This document shows positions 8,705-17,055 of a stretch of 64,000 nucleotides of DNA, in pieces. Positions within the stretch are counted from its first letter, which is position 1, and every line of letters begins with the position of its first letter. The DNA is from Bradyrhizobium sp. CB1717. GTDB lineage: Bacteria; Pseudomonadota; Alphaproteobacteria; Rhizobiales; Xanthobacteraceae. A program made the position numbers and the translations under genes. The notes beneath the pieces are model-generated. The model ran no database searches. It saw nothing but the letters and a program-made list of their open reading frames with translations, and had not been told where the DNA came from. The stretch spans positions 5,890,001-5,954,000 of the forward strand of contig NZ_CP121666.1 of the NCBI RefSeq assembly GCF_029714325.1. The letters are read 5' to 3'.

Positions 8705-10137
8705 TCATTGGCAGGTCAGCTGCTGCTCGAACCAGCCGCCTAGCCGTTCCGAAAGCTGAGGCCATAGCCGCCGGAAGCTTTCGAGCTTGCCGACATTGGC
8801 GCGGTACATGCCCTGCAACTCCTGGTCAATGGCCGGCAGGTCAACGCCTACGCAGGCCCCGTCCCGCGCGATCGTCTTGCCGGCGACGACGACCTCCTTC
8901 ACCAGGGACGCATTGCCGCGCGCGAACAGCAGCGCCATGGGATCGACCGGCATAATCTTGTCGCGGTCGAGCCGGTCGAGATCGATCACGACGTAGTCGG
9001 CCGGGTTGCCGGCGACGAGCTCCCCGCTCCCGGGGGCGCTCGTTGCGCGGCGTCCGTTGCGGATGGCGAGCGAAAACATCTCGGCCGGCGTCCACGTCGC
9101 CTTGAAGCCGAGGCCGCCGTGGACCATCTGCACCAGCCGCATCTCGCGCAGGACGTCGTCGTCCTCGTCCAGCGCCAGCCCGTCGACGCCGACAGCGATG
9201 GCGCAGCCGCATCTGTGCGCCGCCGCGATCGGGGCAAGGCCCGAGCGCAGGTGCATGTTCGAGCTGAAATTCGTGACGATGCGCGCGCCCGAAGCCGCGA
9301 TCATCTCGAGCTCATCAGGGCGGGCGTGGATGCAATGCGCCAGCGTCAGCCGCTCCGAGAGGAAGCCGATGTCACGGAGCCAGCGCACCATGTCCGGAAA
9401 GCTCTGGTCGGCCCAGGCGCGCTGGTACACGGTTTCCAGGAGATGCATGTGGATGCGCCGGCCGGTCCGCGCGGAGTTCTCCGCTACCGCTTCCAGCAGC
9501 GGCTTCGAGCACCATTGCACGCCGGCGGGCCCGAGCTGCACATCCACCATCGGCCCTGCGATGGCCGCGGCGATCGCATCGGTCAGCTCGATATACGCCT
9601 TGGGCGACATCGGCGCGCGGATGAAGAGATCTTCGATGGTCTTGCGATCATCCTTGTGAAGTCCCGAAAGCACCGGCTCGGCATCACCGTAGACGATCGG
9701 ATTCTGGTCACGCACGGCCAGCGCAAACGCGATGCGGATACCGACGTCGGATGCAGCCTTCGAAATGGCCTTGGCCTCGTCCACCAAGGGCATCGTCCCG
9801 CTCGGACGGGTGTAGTGCACCATCATGGCCGCGCAGCCGGCCCTGGCCGAACGGGCCAGCGCGGACGCCGCAGTCAGATAAGGATCGACCGGCGTGCCGA
9901 GCGCAGTCCGCAGGTCCAGCTTTCCAGCGGCATGCCGACCGCACCGAAGGACGACGCCGTGGCACGGGCGTGGTCATGGGCGTTGACGAAGGCGGGAATG
10001 ACGAAAGAGCGCGGCGCCGGCCCCGCTCCTTCCGAAATATCGGTGATGACACCGCCATCGTGCCGCAGCACGACATTGTCGCTGACGCCGCGGTCAGGGC
10101 CACGGAACAGGCTGGTTGCCGAGATCTCCGTGGCCAT
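8705..10137 (-). pseudogene. Amidohydrolase (cytosine-deaminase/AtzC-like), frameshifted
   Basis: Amidohydrolase of the TIM-barrel metal hydrolase family. The N-terminal part (start 10137, GGAGAG upstream) reads to the metal motif FVNAHDHARATA and then ESWTCGL before hitting a stop. The rest continues in another frame from TALGTPVDPYLTAASAL onward, containing the later motifs HMHLLETVYQRAWAD, LAHCIHARPDELEMIAASG and VGVDGLALDEDDD. The frames would rejoin if one G were restored near 9914-9918 (TGG-GAC), giving an enzyme of about 477 residues. It is therefore either a recent pseudogene or a sequence error. Lies 16 bases downstream of the ABC binding protein gene on the same strand, consistent with uptake and hydrolysis of one N-containing substrate. 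Confidence 0.85.
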
Positions 10138-10153
10138 GACCGTCTCTCCAAAT

Positions 10154-11179
10154 TCAGTTGGCAGTATACACCAGTTCCCGCTCCGCGCGCGGCGGCAGGA
10201 ATTCGCGCGAGAACACCTCGGCCGGCGTCGGCGCGCGGGCGAGCTGATAGCCCTCGACCACGATGCCGATGGCGCGGGTCATGCGGTCGTCCTTGATGTC
10301 GCCGATACCGATCTCTTTCATCTCCGGCGAGACGATCAGCTTGTCGAAGGAATATTGCAGCCGGCGCTTCTCGACGGCGACGTCGATCAGATTGTCGTAG
10401 TTCAGCGCGGCCTTCATGCCGGCGTTCTGGTCCTTGGCGACCGCGATCGCGCCCTTGTTGATGGCACGCACGAGGCCGGCCACCGCCTTCGGGTTGGATG
10501 CGATCAGCTTCTTCGAGACCATCACGCCGTTGGAGTAGAGGTCGAGGCCGTACTCACCGAACGAGAACCATTTGAAATCCTTGTCCGGGTCCTGGCGGTT
10601 AAGCACCAGGTTGAAATAGCTGGTGATGTTGAAGACGAGCGCGGCGTCGATGTCGCCCTTGATCAGCATCGGCTCCTGCAGGTTCGGCGCCATGTTGGAA
10701 ATCTTGATCTTCTCGCCGTCGAGCCCGTTCTTGCGCGTGAACACCGGCAGGAGCCGCGTCGTCGGCGTGCCCTGCGCGCCGCCGAGGGTGTGGCCCTCGA
10801 AGTCCTTGATGGAGTTGATGCCGCTGGTCTTCTTGGCGACGATCGCAAACGGCGGCTGGTTCCACATCATGTAGACCATGACGGGCGCCTCCTGCGGCTT
10901 GGTCGAGGCGTTCTGGATGATGGCGTTGACGTCGCCGAAGCCGGCATCGTAGGCACCGGACATCACGCGCGTGACGGTGGCGCCGGAGCCTTCGCCCTGG
11001 TCGATGACGACGTTGAGGCCTTCCTCCTTGAAGTAGCCGTTGTCCTTGGCATAGAAGAACGCGGCGTCGCTGCCTTGCGTCTTCCAGCCCAGCGTGAACT
11101 TGATCGTGGTGTCCTCGGCCGTGGCAGCGCCCGCGGACAGGGCCAAGCCCAACAGGGCGACAGTTACTTTTCTCAACAT
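10154..11179 (-). CDS. ABC transporter substrate-binding protein (NMT1/SsuA/THI5-like)
   Basis: 341-residue periplasmic binding protein with signal MLRKVTVALLGLALSAGAATA. The NMT1/THI5-like fold is shown by IKFTLGWKTQGSDAAFFYAK, DNGYFKEEGLNVVIDQGEGSG and GAYDAGFGDVNAII. This family binds pyrimidine precursors, nitrate, sulfonates or taurine. The GW.PQ/GWKTQ start and the neighbouring amidohydrolases favour an N-heterocycle or ureide ligand, but that is inference. It follows the permease gene in the same operon. Confidence 0.9.
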   Translation of the reverse strand: MLRKVTVALLGLALSAGAATAEDTTIKFTLGWKTQGSDAAFFYAKDNGYFKEEGLNVVIDQGEGSGATVTRVMSGAYDAGFGDVNAIIQNASTKPQEAPVMVYMMWNQPPFAIVAKKTSGINSIKDFEGHTLGGAQGTPTTRLLPVFTRKNGLDGEKIKISNMAPNLQEPMLIKGDIDAALVFNITSYFNLVLNRQDPDKDFKWFSFGEYGLDLYSNGVMVSKKLIASNPKAVAGLVRAINKGAIAVAKDQNAGMKAALNYDNLIDVAVEKRRLQYSFDKLIVSPEMKEIGIGDIKDDRMTRAIGIVVEGYQLARAPTPAEVFSREFLPPRAERELVYTAN

Positions 11180-11218
11180 CGAGACCTCCTCAGCTTCGTC
11201 GCGTGACGGTTCAAGATT

Positions 11219-11995
11219 TCAGGTGGCGATCACGTCGTTCTTGCGCGTCGCCCAGCCGGTGACCTGCCCTTCGATCAGCGAGAACACGACGTAGAGCGCG
11301 ACGCCGAGGCCGGCGAGCACGAACAAGCCGGCGAACACCAGCGGCACGTTGAAATTGGATGACGCGGTCATCATGACGTTGCCGATGCCGCGGTTGGAGG
11401 CGACCGTCTCCGACAGCACGGCGCCGACGAAGGCATAGGAGATCGCGACCTTCAGCGAGGCGAAGAAGAACGGCATGGTCCGGGGCAGACCGACATTCCA
11501 GAGGATGTCGAGCTTGCTGGCGCCGAGCGCCTTCAGCACGTCCTCGAGCTCGGGTTCGGTGGTAGCAAGGCCCGTGGCGATATTGACGACGATCGGGAAG
11601 AAGCAGATCGACAGCGCCGTCAGCACCGCCGGCACCGTGCCGGAGCCGAACCACAGCACGAAGATCGGCACCACCGCGACCTTGGGGATCGAGGAGAAGC
11701 CGATCAGCAGCGGGTAGCAGGTGTCGTAGGCTGTCTTGGAGACGCCGATGATGGCGCCAAGGGCGACGCCGAGCGCGACGCCAAGCACGAAGCCGAACAT
11801 CGTGGTGGCGAGCGTCTGCACGATGTGCGGCCACAGCACCGGAAAACGCTGGACCAGGGTCACGAACACCTGCGAGGGCCGCGGCAGCACCAGGTCCGAC
11901 ATGCCCGTCATCAGGCAGAACAGCTCCCAGGCGACGAAGAACAGCACGATCAGTCCCGCCGACCACGCTTTCTGCCTGATATCGATTCCGAACAT
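11219..11995 (-). CDS. ABC transporter permease (SsuC/TauC-like)
   Basis: 258-residue BPD-type inner-membrane permease with about six helices. The EAA loop reads ELEDVLKALGASKLDILWNV and contacts the ATPase. Length is typical. The start ATG shares a base with the stop of the ATPase gene (TGATG), so the two are coupled. A much longer in-frame extension upstream only reads the ATPase gene out of frame and is rejected. Confidence 0.9.
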   Translation of the reverse strand: MFGIDIRQKAWSAGLIVLFFVAWELFCLMTGMSDLVLPRPSQVFVTLVQRFPVLWPHIVQTLATTMFGFVLGVALGVALGAIIGVSKTAYDTCYPLLIGFSSIPKVAVVPIFVLWFGSGTVPAVLTALSICFFPIVVNIATGLATTEPELEDVLKALGASKLDILWNVGLPRTMPFFFASLKVAISYAFVGAVLSETVASNRGIGNVMMTASSNFNVPLVFAGLFVLAGLGVALYVVFSLIEGQVTGWATRKNDVIAT

Positions 11996-12858
11996 CAGCC
12001 TGCTCCCTGCCCGGCCGCGCTGCGCGCATCCTCGATGAAAGTGCGCAGCTTCTGGTTCAGCGCGACGAAATCCGGCTCGAAGGTCATCGCGACGGTGCGC
12101 GGGCGCGCGAAGTCGACGCGGCTGTCGTCGAGGATGCGGCCCGGGCGCGCGCTCATCACGCAGATGCGGCTGGCGAGAAAACCGGCCTCGCGCAGATCGT
12201 GGGTGACCAGCAGCACAGTCGGCTTGTGCGTCATCCAGAGGTTCTGGAGGATCGCCCACAGCTCCTCGCGCGTGAACTGGTCGAGCGCGCCGAAGGGTTC
12301 GTCCAGCAGCAGCATGCGCGGCTCGTGGATCAGCGCGCGGCAGAGATTGGCGCGCTGGAGCATGCCGCCGGAGAGCTGCCAGGGATAACGATTGCCAAAA
12401 CCCTCGAGGCCGACCTGCTCCAGCAGCGCATTCGCCTTGTCGCGAAACTCGGTCTTGCGCAGCCTGCGGAAGTTGGAACGGAACGGCTCGACGATCTTCA
12501 GCGGCAGCATGATGTTCCGCTCGATCGTCATCCACGGCAGCATGGTCGGGTTCTGGAAGGCCATGCCGACCCGCATCGCCCGCGCCGCAACCTCGCGGCC
12601 GCCGACGATGACGACGCCACTGGTCGGCTGCACCAGGCCAGAGACGAGGCGCAGAATGGTCGATTTGCCGCATCCGGACGGGCCGACCAGTGCGACAAAC
12701 TCGCCGTCGGCGATCCTCAGACTGGTCTTCGACAGCGCGGGCACGGCGCGGTCGCCCCGTCCAAAGGTCACGGACGCCTCGGACAGCTCGATGGCGGTCG
12801 CGGCGGCGCCTTCGGGAACGGGCCGGCCGTCAAACTGGATGTTGGGTTGCATGCGCAT
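11995..12858 (-). CDS. ABC transporter ATP-binding protein (SsuB/TauB-like)
   Basis: 287 residues from the chosen ATG (MRMQPNIQ). Walker A GPSGCGKST, Q-loop MAFQNPTMLPW, signature LSGGMLQRANL, Walker B RMLLLDEPFGALD and switch His in LLVTHDLREA are all intact. It powers uptake by the permease and binding protein that follow. Starts further upstream are TTG or GTG codons without a ribosome binding site, and a Met two codons later is also possible. A TGCATGCA palindrome lies 12 bases upstream of the start, the likely operator of the GntR regulator encoded divergently. Confidence 0.9.
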   Translation of the reverse strand: MRMQPNIQFDGRPVPEGAAATAIELSEASVTFGRGDRAVPALSKTSLRIADGEFVALVGPSGCGKSTILRLVSGLVQPTSGVVIVGGREVAARAMRVGMAFQNPTMLPWMTIERNIMLPLKIVEPFRSNFRRLRKTEFRDKANALLEQVGLEGFGNRYPWQLSGGMLQRANLCRALIHEPRMLLLDEPFGALDQFTREELWAILQNLWMTHKPTVLLVTHDLREAGFLASRICVMSARPGRILDDSRVDFARPRTVAMTFEPDFVALNQKLRTFIEDARSAAGQGAG

Positions 12859-12869
12859 CACAGCAAAAG

Positions 12870-12877
12870 TGCATGCA
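12870..12877. promoter_or_regulatory. TGCATGCA palindrome before ABC operon (putative GntR site 1)
   Basis: Context AAAAGTGCATGCAAGC. Same core as two other sites, at 12974-12981 and 14266-14273, all in promoter gaps around the gntR gene. A degenerate copy (TGCATGCG) lies at 12848-12855. Confidence 0.55.
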
Positions 12878-12973
12878 AGCTGAATGCCAGCCTTCACCGC
12901 CCGCGAAATCAACGGCTTGGCAAAACGCCGCGCCTGACGGCCGGATTCGATTTAGGCAGTCCGGACCCCAAAC

Positions 12974-12981
12974 TGCATGCA
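12974..12981. promoter_or_regulatory. TGCATGCA palindrome before gntR (putative GntR site 2)
   Basis: Context CAAACTGCATGCAATTGG, 66 bases before the gntR start; fits autoregulation. Confidence 0.55.
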
Positions 12982-13046
12982 ATTGGAGCGCGGAATTGGC
13001 GCGAGCCTGTGCTAAGGAATGACGTCATCTCCCACAGGATTCGCGG

Positions 13047-13805
13047 ATGGCGGCGCGCGCGAGCAGCAAGACTTCTGAATCGTCGGACAAGGTCAGCGTG
13101 ATCTGCCGCGCGCTGCGGCGCGCCATCATCGAGCAGGCGCTGGAGCCCGGTGCCAAGCTGCCGGAGGATTCGCTCGGCGAGCGCTTCGGCGTCAGCCGCA
13201 CCATTGCCCGCCACGCGCTGGGGCAGCTCGCCGCCGAGGGCCTCGTCGAGCTCCGCCGCAACCGGATCGCGGTGGTGGCGACGCCGAGCTGGCAGGAGGC
13301 GCGCGATGCCTTCGACATCCGCATCGAGCTCGAGCGTCTCGTCGTGCGCCAGCTCGCGGGCAAGCTGACCAAGGCGCAGATCGCCGAGCTGAACGCCCAT
13401 GTCGACGCCGAGGATCGCGCGCGCGGCGGCACGGATGCGGTGTCGATCCGGCTCGCGACCGAATTCCACATCCTGCTCGCCCACATGACGAACAGCCCGA
13501 TCCTGGTGCGCTATGTCAGCGAAGTCGCCTATCGCTGCTGCCTGACGCTCTCGCTCTACAGCCGCCCGCATTCCACCGAATGCGCCATCAACGAGCATCG
13601 CGCCATCATCTCGGCGCTCGCCAAGGGTGACGAGTCCAAGGTGATGGACTTGATGCATCATCACCTGGATTCCGTGGCCAATCGCGCACTGGTTGCCCCC
13701 ACCCCGCAGCGCGGCCGCGACCTGCTCGATATTTTGGCGCCTTACGCCGATGAGGTAACGAGCGACCGCGTCGTCAAATTGCCGAAGGTCGCTAGAAGAG
13801 GCTAG
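13047..13805 (+). CDS. GntR-family regulator (FCD/FadR subfamily)
   Basis: 252-residue repressor. The N-terminal winged helix has the GntR signature AKLPEDSLGERFGVSRTIAR (recognition helix about residues 45-60). The C-terminal FCD helical ligand domain contains IRIELERLVVRQLAG, a conserved metal/ligand-binding Asp/His set (FHILLAHMTNSP, NEHRAIISALAKGD). Divergent from the ABC importer and followed by a convergent SnoaL-like gene and an amidohydrolase. Three TGCATGCA sites around it suggest that it controls the ABC operon, itself and the 14.2-kb promoter gap. Ligand unknown, probably a carboxylated catabolic intermediate. Confidence 0.92.
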   Translation: MAARASSKTSESSDKVSVICRALRRAIIEQALEPGAKLPEDSLGERFGVSRTIARHALGQLAAEGLVELRRNRIAVVATPSWQEARDAFDIRIELERLVVRQLAGKLTKAQIAELNAHVDAEDRARGGTDAVSIRLATEFHILLAHMTNSPILVRYVSEVAYRCCLTLSLYSRPHSTECAINEHRAIISALAKGDESKVMDLMHHHLDSVANRALVAPTPQRGRDLLDILAPYADEVTSDRVVKLPKVARRG

Positions 13806-14218
13806 GCTTCGATCCCGCGCTGGACCAGGATGCGCTCGGCGCTGTCGTTCCACACGTCCATCTTCACGATCTGGCCGTCCCTCACGACGAAGCGGTCGAC
13901 ATAGCGATTGCCCTCGAACGGCGTGCCGTCCATCCACTCGCCATAGAGCGTGCCGACGCTGTAAACGACGGTCTCGTCGGCGCCGGGGCAGACGTCGAAC
14001 CGGTCCATCTTCTTCTTGACCCAGCGATAGCGCTTCGCGTTGAAACCGGTCGGCCCGCGCGGATGGTCGAACTCGCGCCCGCCGGTGAACGTGATCACCG
14101 TGCCCGGCTTCATATAGGCCGCGGCGGCGTCGGGATCGGGTATCATCGAGGCCGTCAGATAAGCCTCGACGATCTCGGCGTCGGTCATCGGGCGTTCGGC
14201 TTTGACGGGAGCGGACAT
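13802..14218 (-). CDS. SnoaL-like / NTF2-fold protein
   Basis: 138-residue protein of the cystatin-like NTF2 superfamily: helical start MTDAEIVEAYLTASMIPDPD, then beta-sheet strands with GTVITFTGGREFDHPRG and a C-terminal DRFVVRDGQIVKMDVWND strand typical of SnoaL-like domains. Such proteins act as small isomerases, hydrolases or lyase-like enzymes, or are merely binding. It overlaps the end of gntR by four bases tail to tail. Its promoter gap with the downstream amidohydrolase holds a TGCATGCA site, so it is probably part of the GntR regulon. Confidence 0.8.
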   Translation of the reverse strand: MSAPVKAERPMTDAEIVEAYLTASMIPDPDAAAAYMKPGTVITFTGGREFDHPRGPTGFNAKRYRWVKKKMDRFDVCPGADETVVYSVGTLYGEWMDGTPFEGNRYVDRFVVRDGQIVKMDVWNDSAERILVQRGIEA

Positions 14219-14265
14219 CGTGGGTTCTCCGAAAGTGCCGGCATTCTACAATTCAGACCTCAAAG

Positions 14266-14273
14266 TGCATGCA
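14266..14273. promoter_or_regulatory. TGCATGCA palindrome in divergent promoter (putative GntR site 3)
   Basis: Context CAAAGTGCATGCACATTT, between the SnoaL-like gene (minus) and the cytosine-deaminase-like gene (plus). A further symmetric element GATTG-CACA-CAATC lies at 14299-14312 and may be a related half-occupied site. Confidence 0.55.
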
Positions 14274-14367
14274 CATTTTTTGAACAATCTGACGCCTTGA
14301 TTGCACACAATCTGGAGCTGCCCGCTCCCTCGGCTTCCGCTAGGCTACCACACCTGAATCCGACGCC

Positions 14368-15609
14368 ATGACCACCCAAGCCGCCTTCGACCTGATCTTC
14401 CGCAACGCGCTGTTGCGCTCATCCGCCGCACCCGTCGATATCGGCGTGAAGGACGGCCGCATCGCCGCGATCGCGCCCAGGCTCGCCTGCGAGGCCGTGG
14501 AGGTCGACGTCGACGGCCATTTGGCCCTGCCCGGCTTCGTCGACACCCACATCCATCTCGACAAGGCCTGCCTGCTCGGCCGCTGCGGGCACGATCACGG
14601 CAGCGTCTCGGAAGCCATCCGCGCCGTCGCCGGGATGAAGAAGGATTTTACCGTCGAGGACGTCTACGCGCGCGGGGCAAAGGTGCTCGAACGCGCCATC
14701 GTGCACGGCACGACGCGGATGCGCACGCATGTCGAGATCGATCCGCGCATTGGCCTCCGCGGCTTCGAGGCGGTGAAGGCGCTCAAGCGCGACCATGCCT
14801 GGGCGATCGACCTCGAACTCTGCGTCTTCCCCCAGGAAGGCCTGACCAACGATCCCGGCGCCGAGAAGCTGCTGATCCAGGCGCTGCGCGACGGCGGCGA
14901 AGCCATCGGCGGCTGCCCCTACATGGACACCGATCCGAACGCCCATCTCGCGCGCATCTTCGATCTCGCTGAGGAGTTCGACGTCGACGTCGACCTCCAT
15001 CTCGATTTCGACCTCGACCCCTCCTGGTGGCATCTCGACGAGGTCTGCCGGCAGACCGTGCGCCGCAACTACGGGGGACGCGTCGCGATCGGCCATGCCA
15101 CGAAACTCTCGGCATTGCCGCCGGAACGGATGAAGGCGGCCACCGCGCAACTGGCAAAGGCCGGCGTCGCCGTCACCGTGCTGCCCGCGACCGATCTCTA
15201 TCTCATGGGCCGCGAGGCCACCCACAATGCGCCGCGCGGGCTGACGCTCGCGCACAAGCTCGCCGGCGACGGCGTGCTGTGCTCGGTCGCGACCAACAAC
15301 GTGCTCAATCCCTTCACGCCGTTTGGCGATGCCTCGCTGCTGCGGATGGCGAACTTCTATGCCAACGTCGCGCACGCCTCGGTCAGCGACTTCGACACCT
15401 GCCTCGATCTCGTCACCGAGCTGCCGGCGCGGCTGATGAACCTCGGTGATTACGGCATCAAGGTCGGCAATCCCGCCGATCTGATCGTGCTCGATACCAG
15501 GGACAGCCGATTCGCCATCGCCGAGCTGCCTGACGTCATGATGGGCTTCAAAGCTGGCCGGCAGACCTTTGCACGGCAGCGTGCCACGCTATTCCGCCCA
15601 GGCCCGTGA
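14368..15609 (+). CDS. Amidohydrolase (cytosine-deaminase-like, AtzC/CodA group)
   Basis: 413-residue metal-dependent deaminase/hydrolase. Metal ligands are visible as GFVDTHIHLDKACL (HxH, about residues 55-60), VDLHLDFDLDPSWWHLDE (His), RVAIGHATKLSALP (His) and SVATNNVLNPFTPFGDASL where the usual metal Asp region lies (the N-N-V-x-N-P-F pattern is that of the CodA/AtzC group). Likely removes an amino or alkylamino group from an N-heterocycle or opens a cyclic amide. With the second, frameshifted amidohydrolase and the ABC importer it forms a nitrogen-compound scavenging locus. Exact substrate unknown. Confidence 0.9.
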   Translation: MTTQAAFDLIFRNALLRSSAAPVDIGVKDGRIAAIAPRLACEAVEVDVDGHLALPGFVDTHIHLDKACLLGRCGHDHGSVSEAIRAVAGMKKDFTVEDVYARGAKVLERAIVHGTTRMRTHVEIDPRIGLRGFEAVKALKRDHAWAIDLELCVFPQEGLTNDPGAEKLLIQALRDGGEAIGGCPYMDTDPNAHLARIFDLAEEFDVDVDLHLDFDLDPSWWHLDEVCRQTVRRNYGGRVAIGHATKLSALPPERMKAATAQLAKAGVAVTVLPATDLYLMGREATHNAPRGLTLAHKLAGDGVLCSVATNNVLNPFTPFGDASLLRMANFYANVAHASVSDFDTCLDLVTELPARLMNLGDYGIKVGNPADLIVLDTRDSRFAIAELPDVMMGFKAGRQTFARQRATLFRPGP

Positions 15610-15804
15610 ACGGCTCCCAACGCATATCTGCATTGCAACGAGCCGGATTACCGTCCGATGTTACCGCCCACAGTTCCAAAATTCCGAATCCGGTACTCTT
15701 CCGGATAGTAGACTCTCTCCGATTCCCGATAGGTGCACGCATTGCAAGTCCCGCAGTGCCGGTCTTAGTGAGACCGCACTGATGTCTGCATTCAATCGGG
15801 AAGC

Positions 15805-16119
15805 ATGGACGTGTTCAGCGCATTCAGCAGCATCAACTCTCATTCCGTTCGGTCCGGGACGCCCGCCGAGACCGCCGTCAAACGGCTGAACGGCATCGGC
15901 GAAGTCCTGTCAGGCCTCGATATCGCGGCGATCCGCGCCGAGGACGAGATGGCCCGCATGCTGTGGACGCTCGAGACCGCCGACAAGTGCATTCGCATGA
16001 TCCTCGCCGAATTCCGCACTGAGCGCACGACCGAAGTCGTGCGGGAGGCCAAAAGCCTGATCGACTTGATCGACCGCGCGCGCGATGAGCTCACGGGCTG
16101 TTGCGCGGCGAAATCCTGA
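15805..16119 (+). CDS. Hypothetical protein (104 aa)
   Basis: No family recognised. Sequence MDVFSAFSSINSHSVRSGTP then a mostly helical body with heptad-like spacing (AEDEMARMLWTLETADKCIRM, EVVREAKSLIDLIDRARDEL), soluble, no signal or membrane segment. GC3 bias matches real genes of the window and no longer frame competes. It stands alone between an amidohydrolase and the convergent end of the TetR-led operon. Confidence 0.55.
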   Translation: MDVFSAFSSINSHSVRSGTPAETAVKRLNGIGEVLSGLDIAAIRAEDEMARMLWTLETADKCIRMILAEFRTERTTEVVREAKSLIDLIDRARDELTGCCAAKS

Positions 16120-16131
16120 ACCGGAGCCGCC

Positions 16132-17055
16132 CTATTTCGCGCGATTGATCCTCGCCAGGATCCGATCCGCTTCGGTACGCCAGTCTGCGCTGCGGGCAAA
16201 CCCCTTGGTCCCCTTCGGTCCGAACAGCCCCTCATCGGCAAGATCGGCCACCCAGGCCTGACGCTCGGCCGTGCCATGCGCCGACCACGGCGTCAGCCCC
16301 GCCTCGCGCACGGTCTCGGCGACCTCGCGCACCTCCTCGGCACGGCGCCGTCCATGCTCGATCACGCGCTGGAAGAAATAGGCGCCCTGTTTCTCCCAGT
16401 CGATGGCGGGGAATGTCTCGGTGAGTGACGCCAGCACCGCATCCTCGACACCATAGGCGCGCGCGGTGGTGAAACTCTCGATGACCATGGCTTCCAGGCC
16501 CTTGATCATGATGCTGCGGCACATCTTCACCGCCGAGGACACACCGAGCTTGTCGCTCGCAACCTTCGCCGCAAAGCCGATCGCGTTCAGCAGCGGCTCC
16601 AGCTCCCTCGCGCCGGGCCCGCCGAGCAGCAGCGGCACCTTGATGCGATACGGCGGCACCGAGGTCATCACCGCACCCTCGACATAGCGGCCATCAGCGC
16701 CGTCGATCAGCGCCGCGGCGCGCTGCTTGGCGCCGGGAGAGGCCGAGTTGAAATCGAGGAACCAGGTGCCCTGGTTGATCGCGGCCGCGCAGGCCTTTGC
16801 CACCGGCACGGCCTGGCTCGCCGTGACGGCGGAGATGATGAAGTCGGATTTCGCGGTCAGTTCCGCGTGAGACGCTGTGAGCGTCACGCCGAACTTCGCC
16901 GCATGCTCCTGCAGCGGCGCGCCCTGCTCGGCGCCGAGCTTGATGTCATAGGCTAAGACCTTGATGTCCTGCTGGCGCAAATCCTCGGCCAGAATCCTGC
17001 CGACCTCGCCATAGCCGACCAGCCCGATCTGCCAGCGCCTGGGATCACCCGCCAT
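16132..17055 (-). CDS. NAD(P)-dependent 6-phosphogluconate-dehydrogenase-like oxidoreductase (DUF1932)
   Basis: 307-residue beta-hydroxyacid-dehydrogenase relative. Rossmann fold with GLVGYGEVGRILAEDL (GxGxxG) and SDFIISAVTASQA, then the C-terminal DUF1932 helical domain with VKMCRSIMIKGLEAMVIES, where the Lys/Ser set would be catalytic. Last gene of the TetR-led operon and coupled by one base to the preceding gene (TGATG). In a protocatechuate/gallate lower pathway it could oxidise or reduce a hydroxy-acid intermediate; the precise step is not known. Confidence 0.85.
   Translation of the reverse strand: MAGDPRRWQIGLVGYGEVGRILAEDLRQQDIKVLAYDIKLGAEQGAPLQEHAAKFGVTLTASHAELTAKSDFIISAVTASQAVPVAKACAAAINQGTWFLDFNSASPGAKQRAAALIDGADGRYVEGAVMTSVPPYRIKVPLLLGGPGARELEPLLNAIGFAAKVASDKLGVSSAVKMCRSIMIKGLEAMVIESFTTARAYGVEDAVLASLTETFPAIDWEKQGAYFFQRVIEHGRRRAEEVREVAETVREAGLTPWSAHGTAERQAWVADLADEGLFGPKGTKGFARSADWRTEADRILARINRAK

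Noticed and set aside
10599..10865. Second-frame products within the NMT1-like binding protein
   Set aside because: Shadow frames of a gene with intact signal peptide and fold motifs; no evidence of programmed shifting.
9119..11206. 695-codon open frame on the plus strand
   Set aside because: Lies antisense to the frameshifted amidohydrolase and the ABC binding protein, which have clear domain motifs; composition is Arg/Asp/His-rich as in GC-rich antisense shadows.
11219..12673. 484-codon frame joining the ABC permease to an upstream extension
   Set aside because: The upstream half is the ATPase gene read in the wrong frame; the permease has its own ATG coupled to the ATPase stop.
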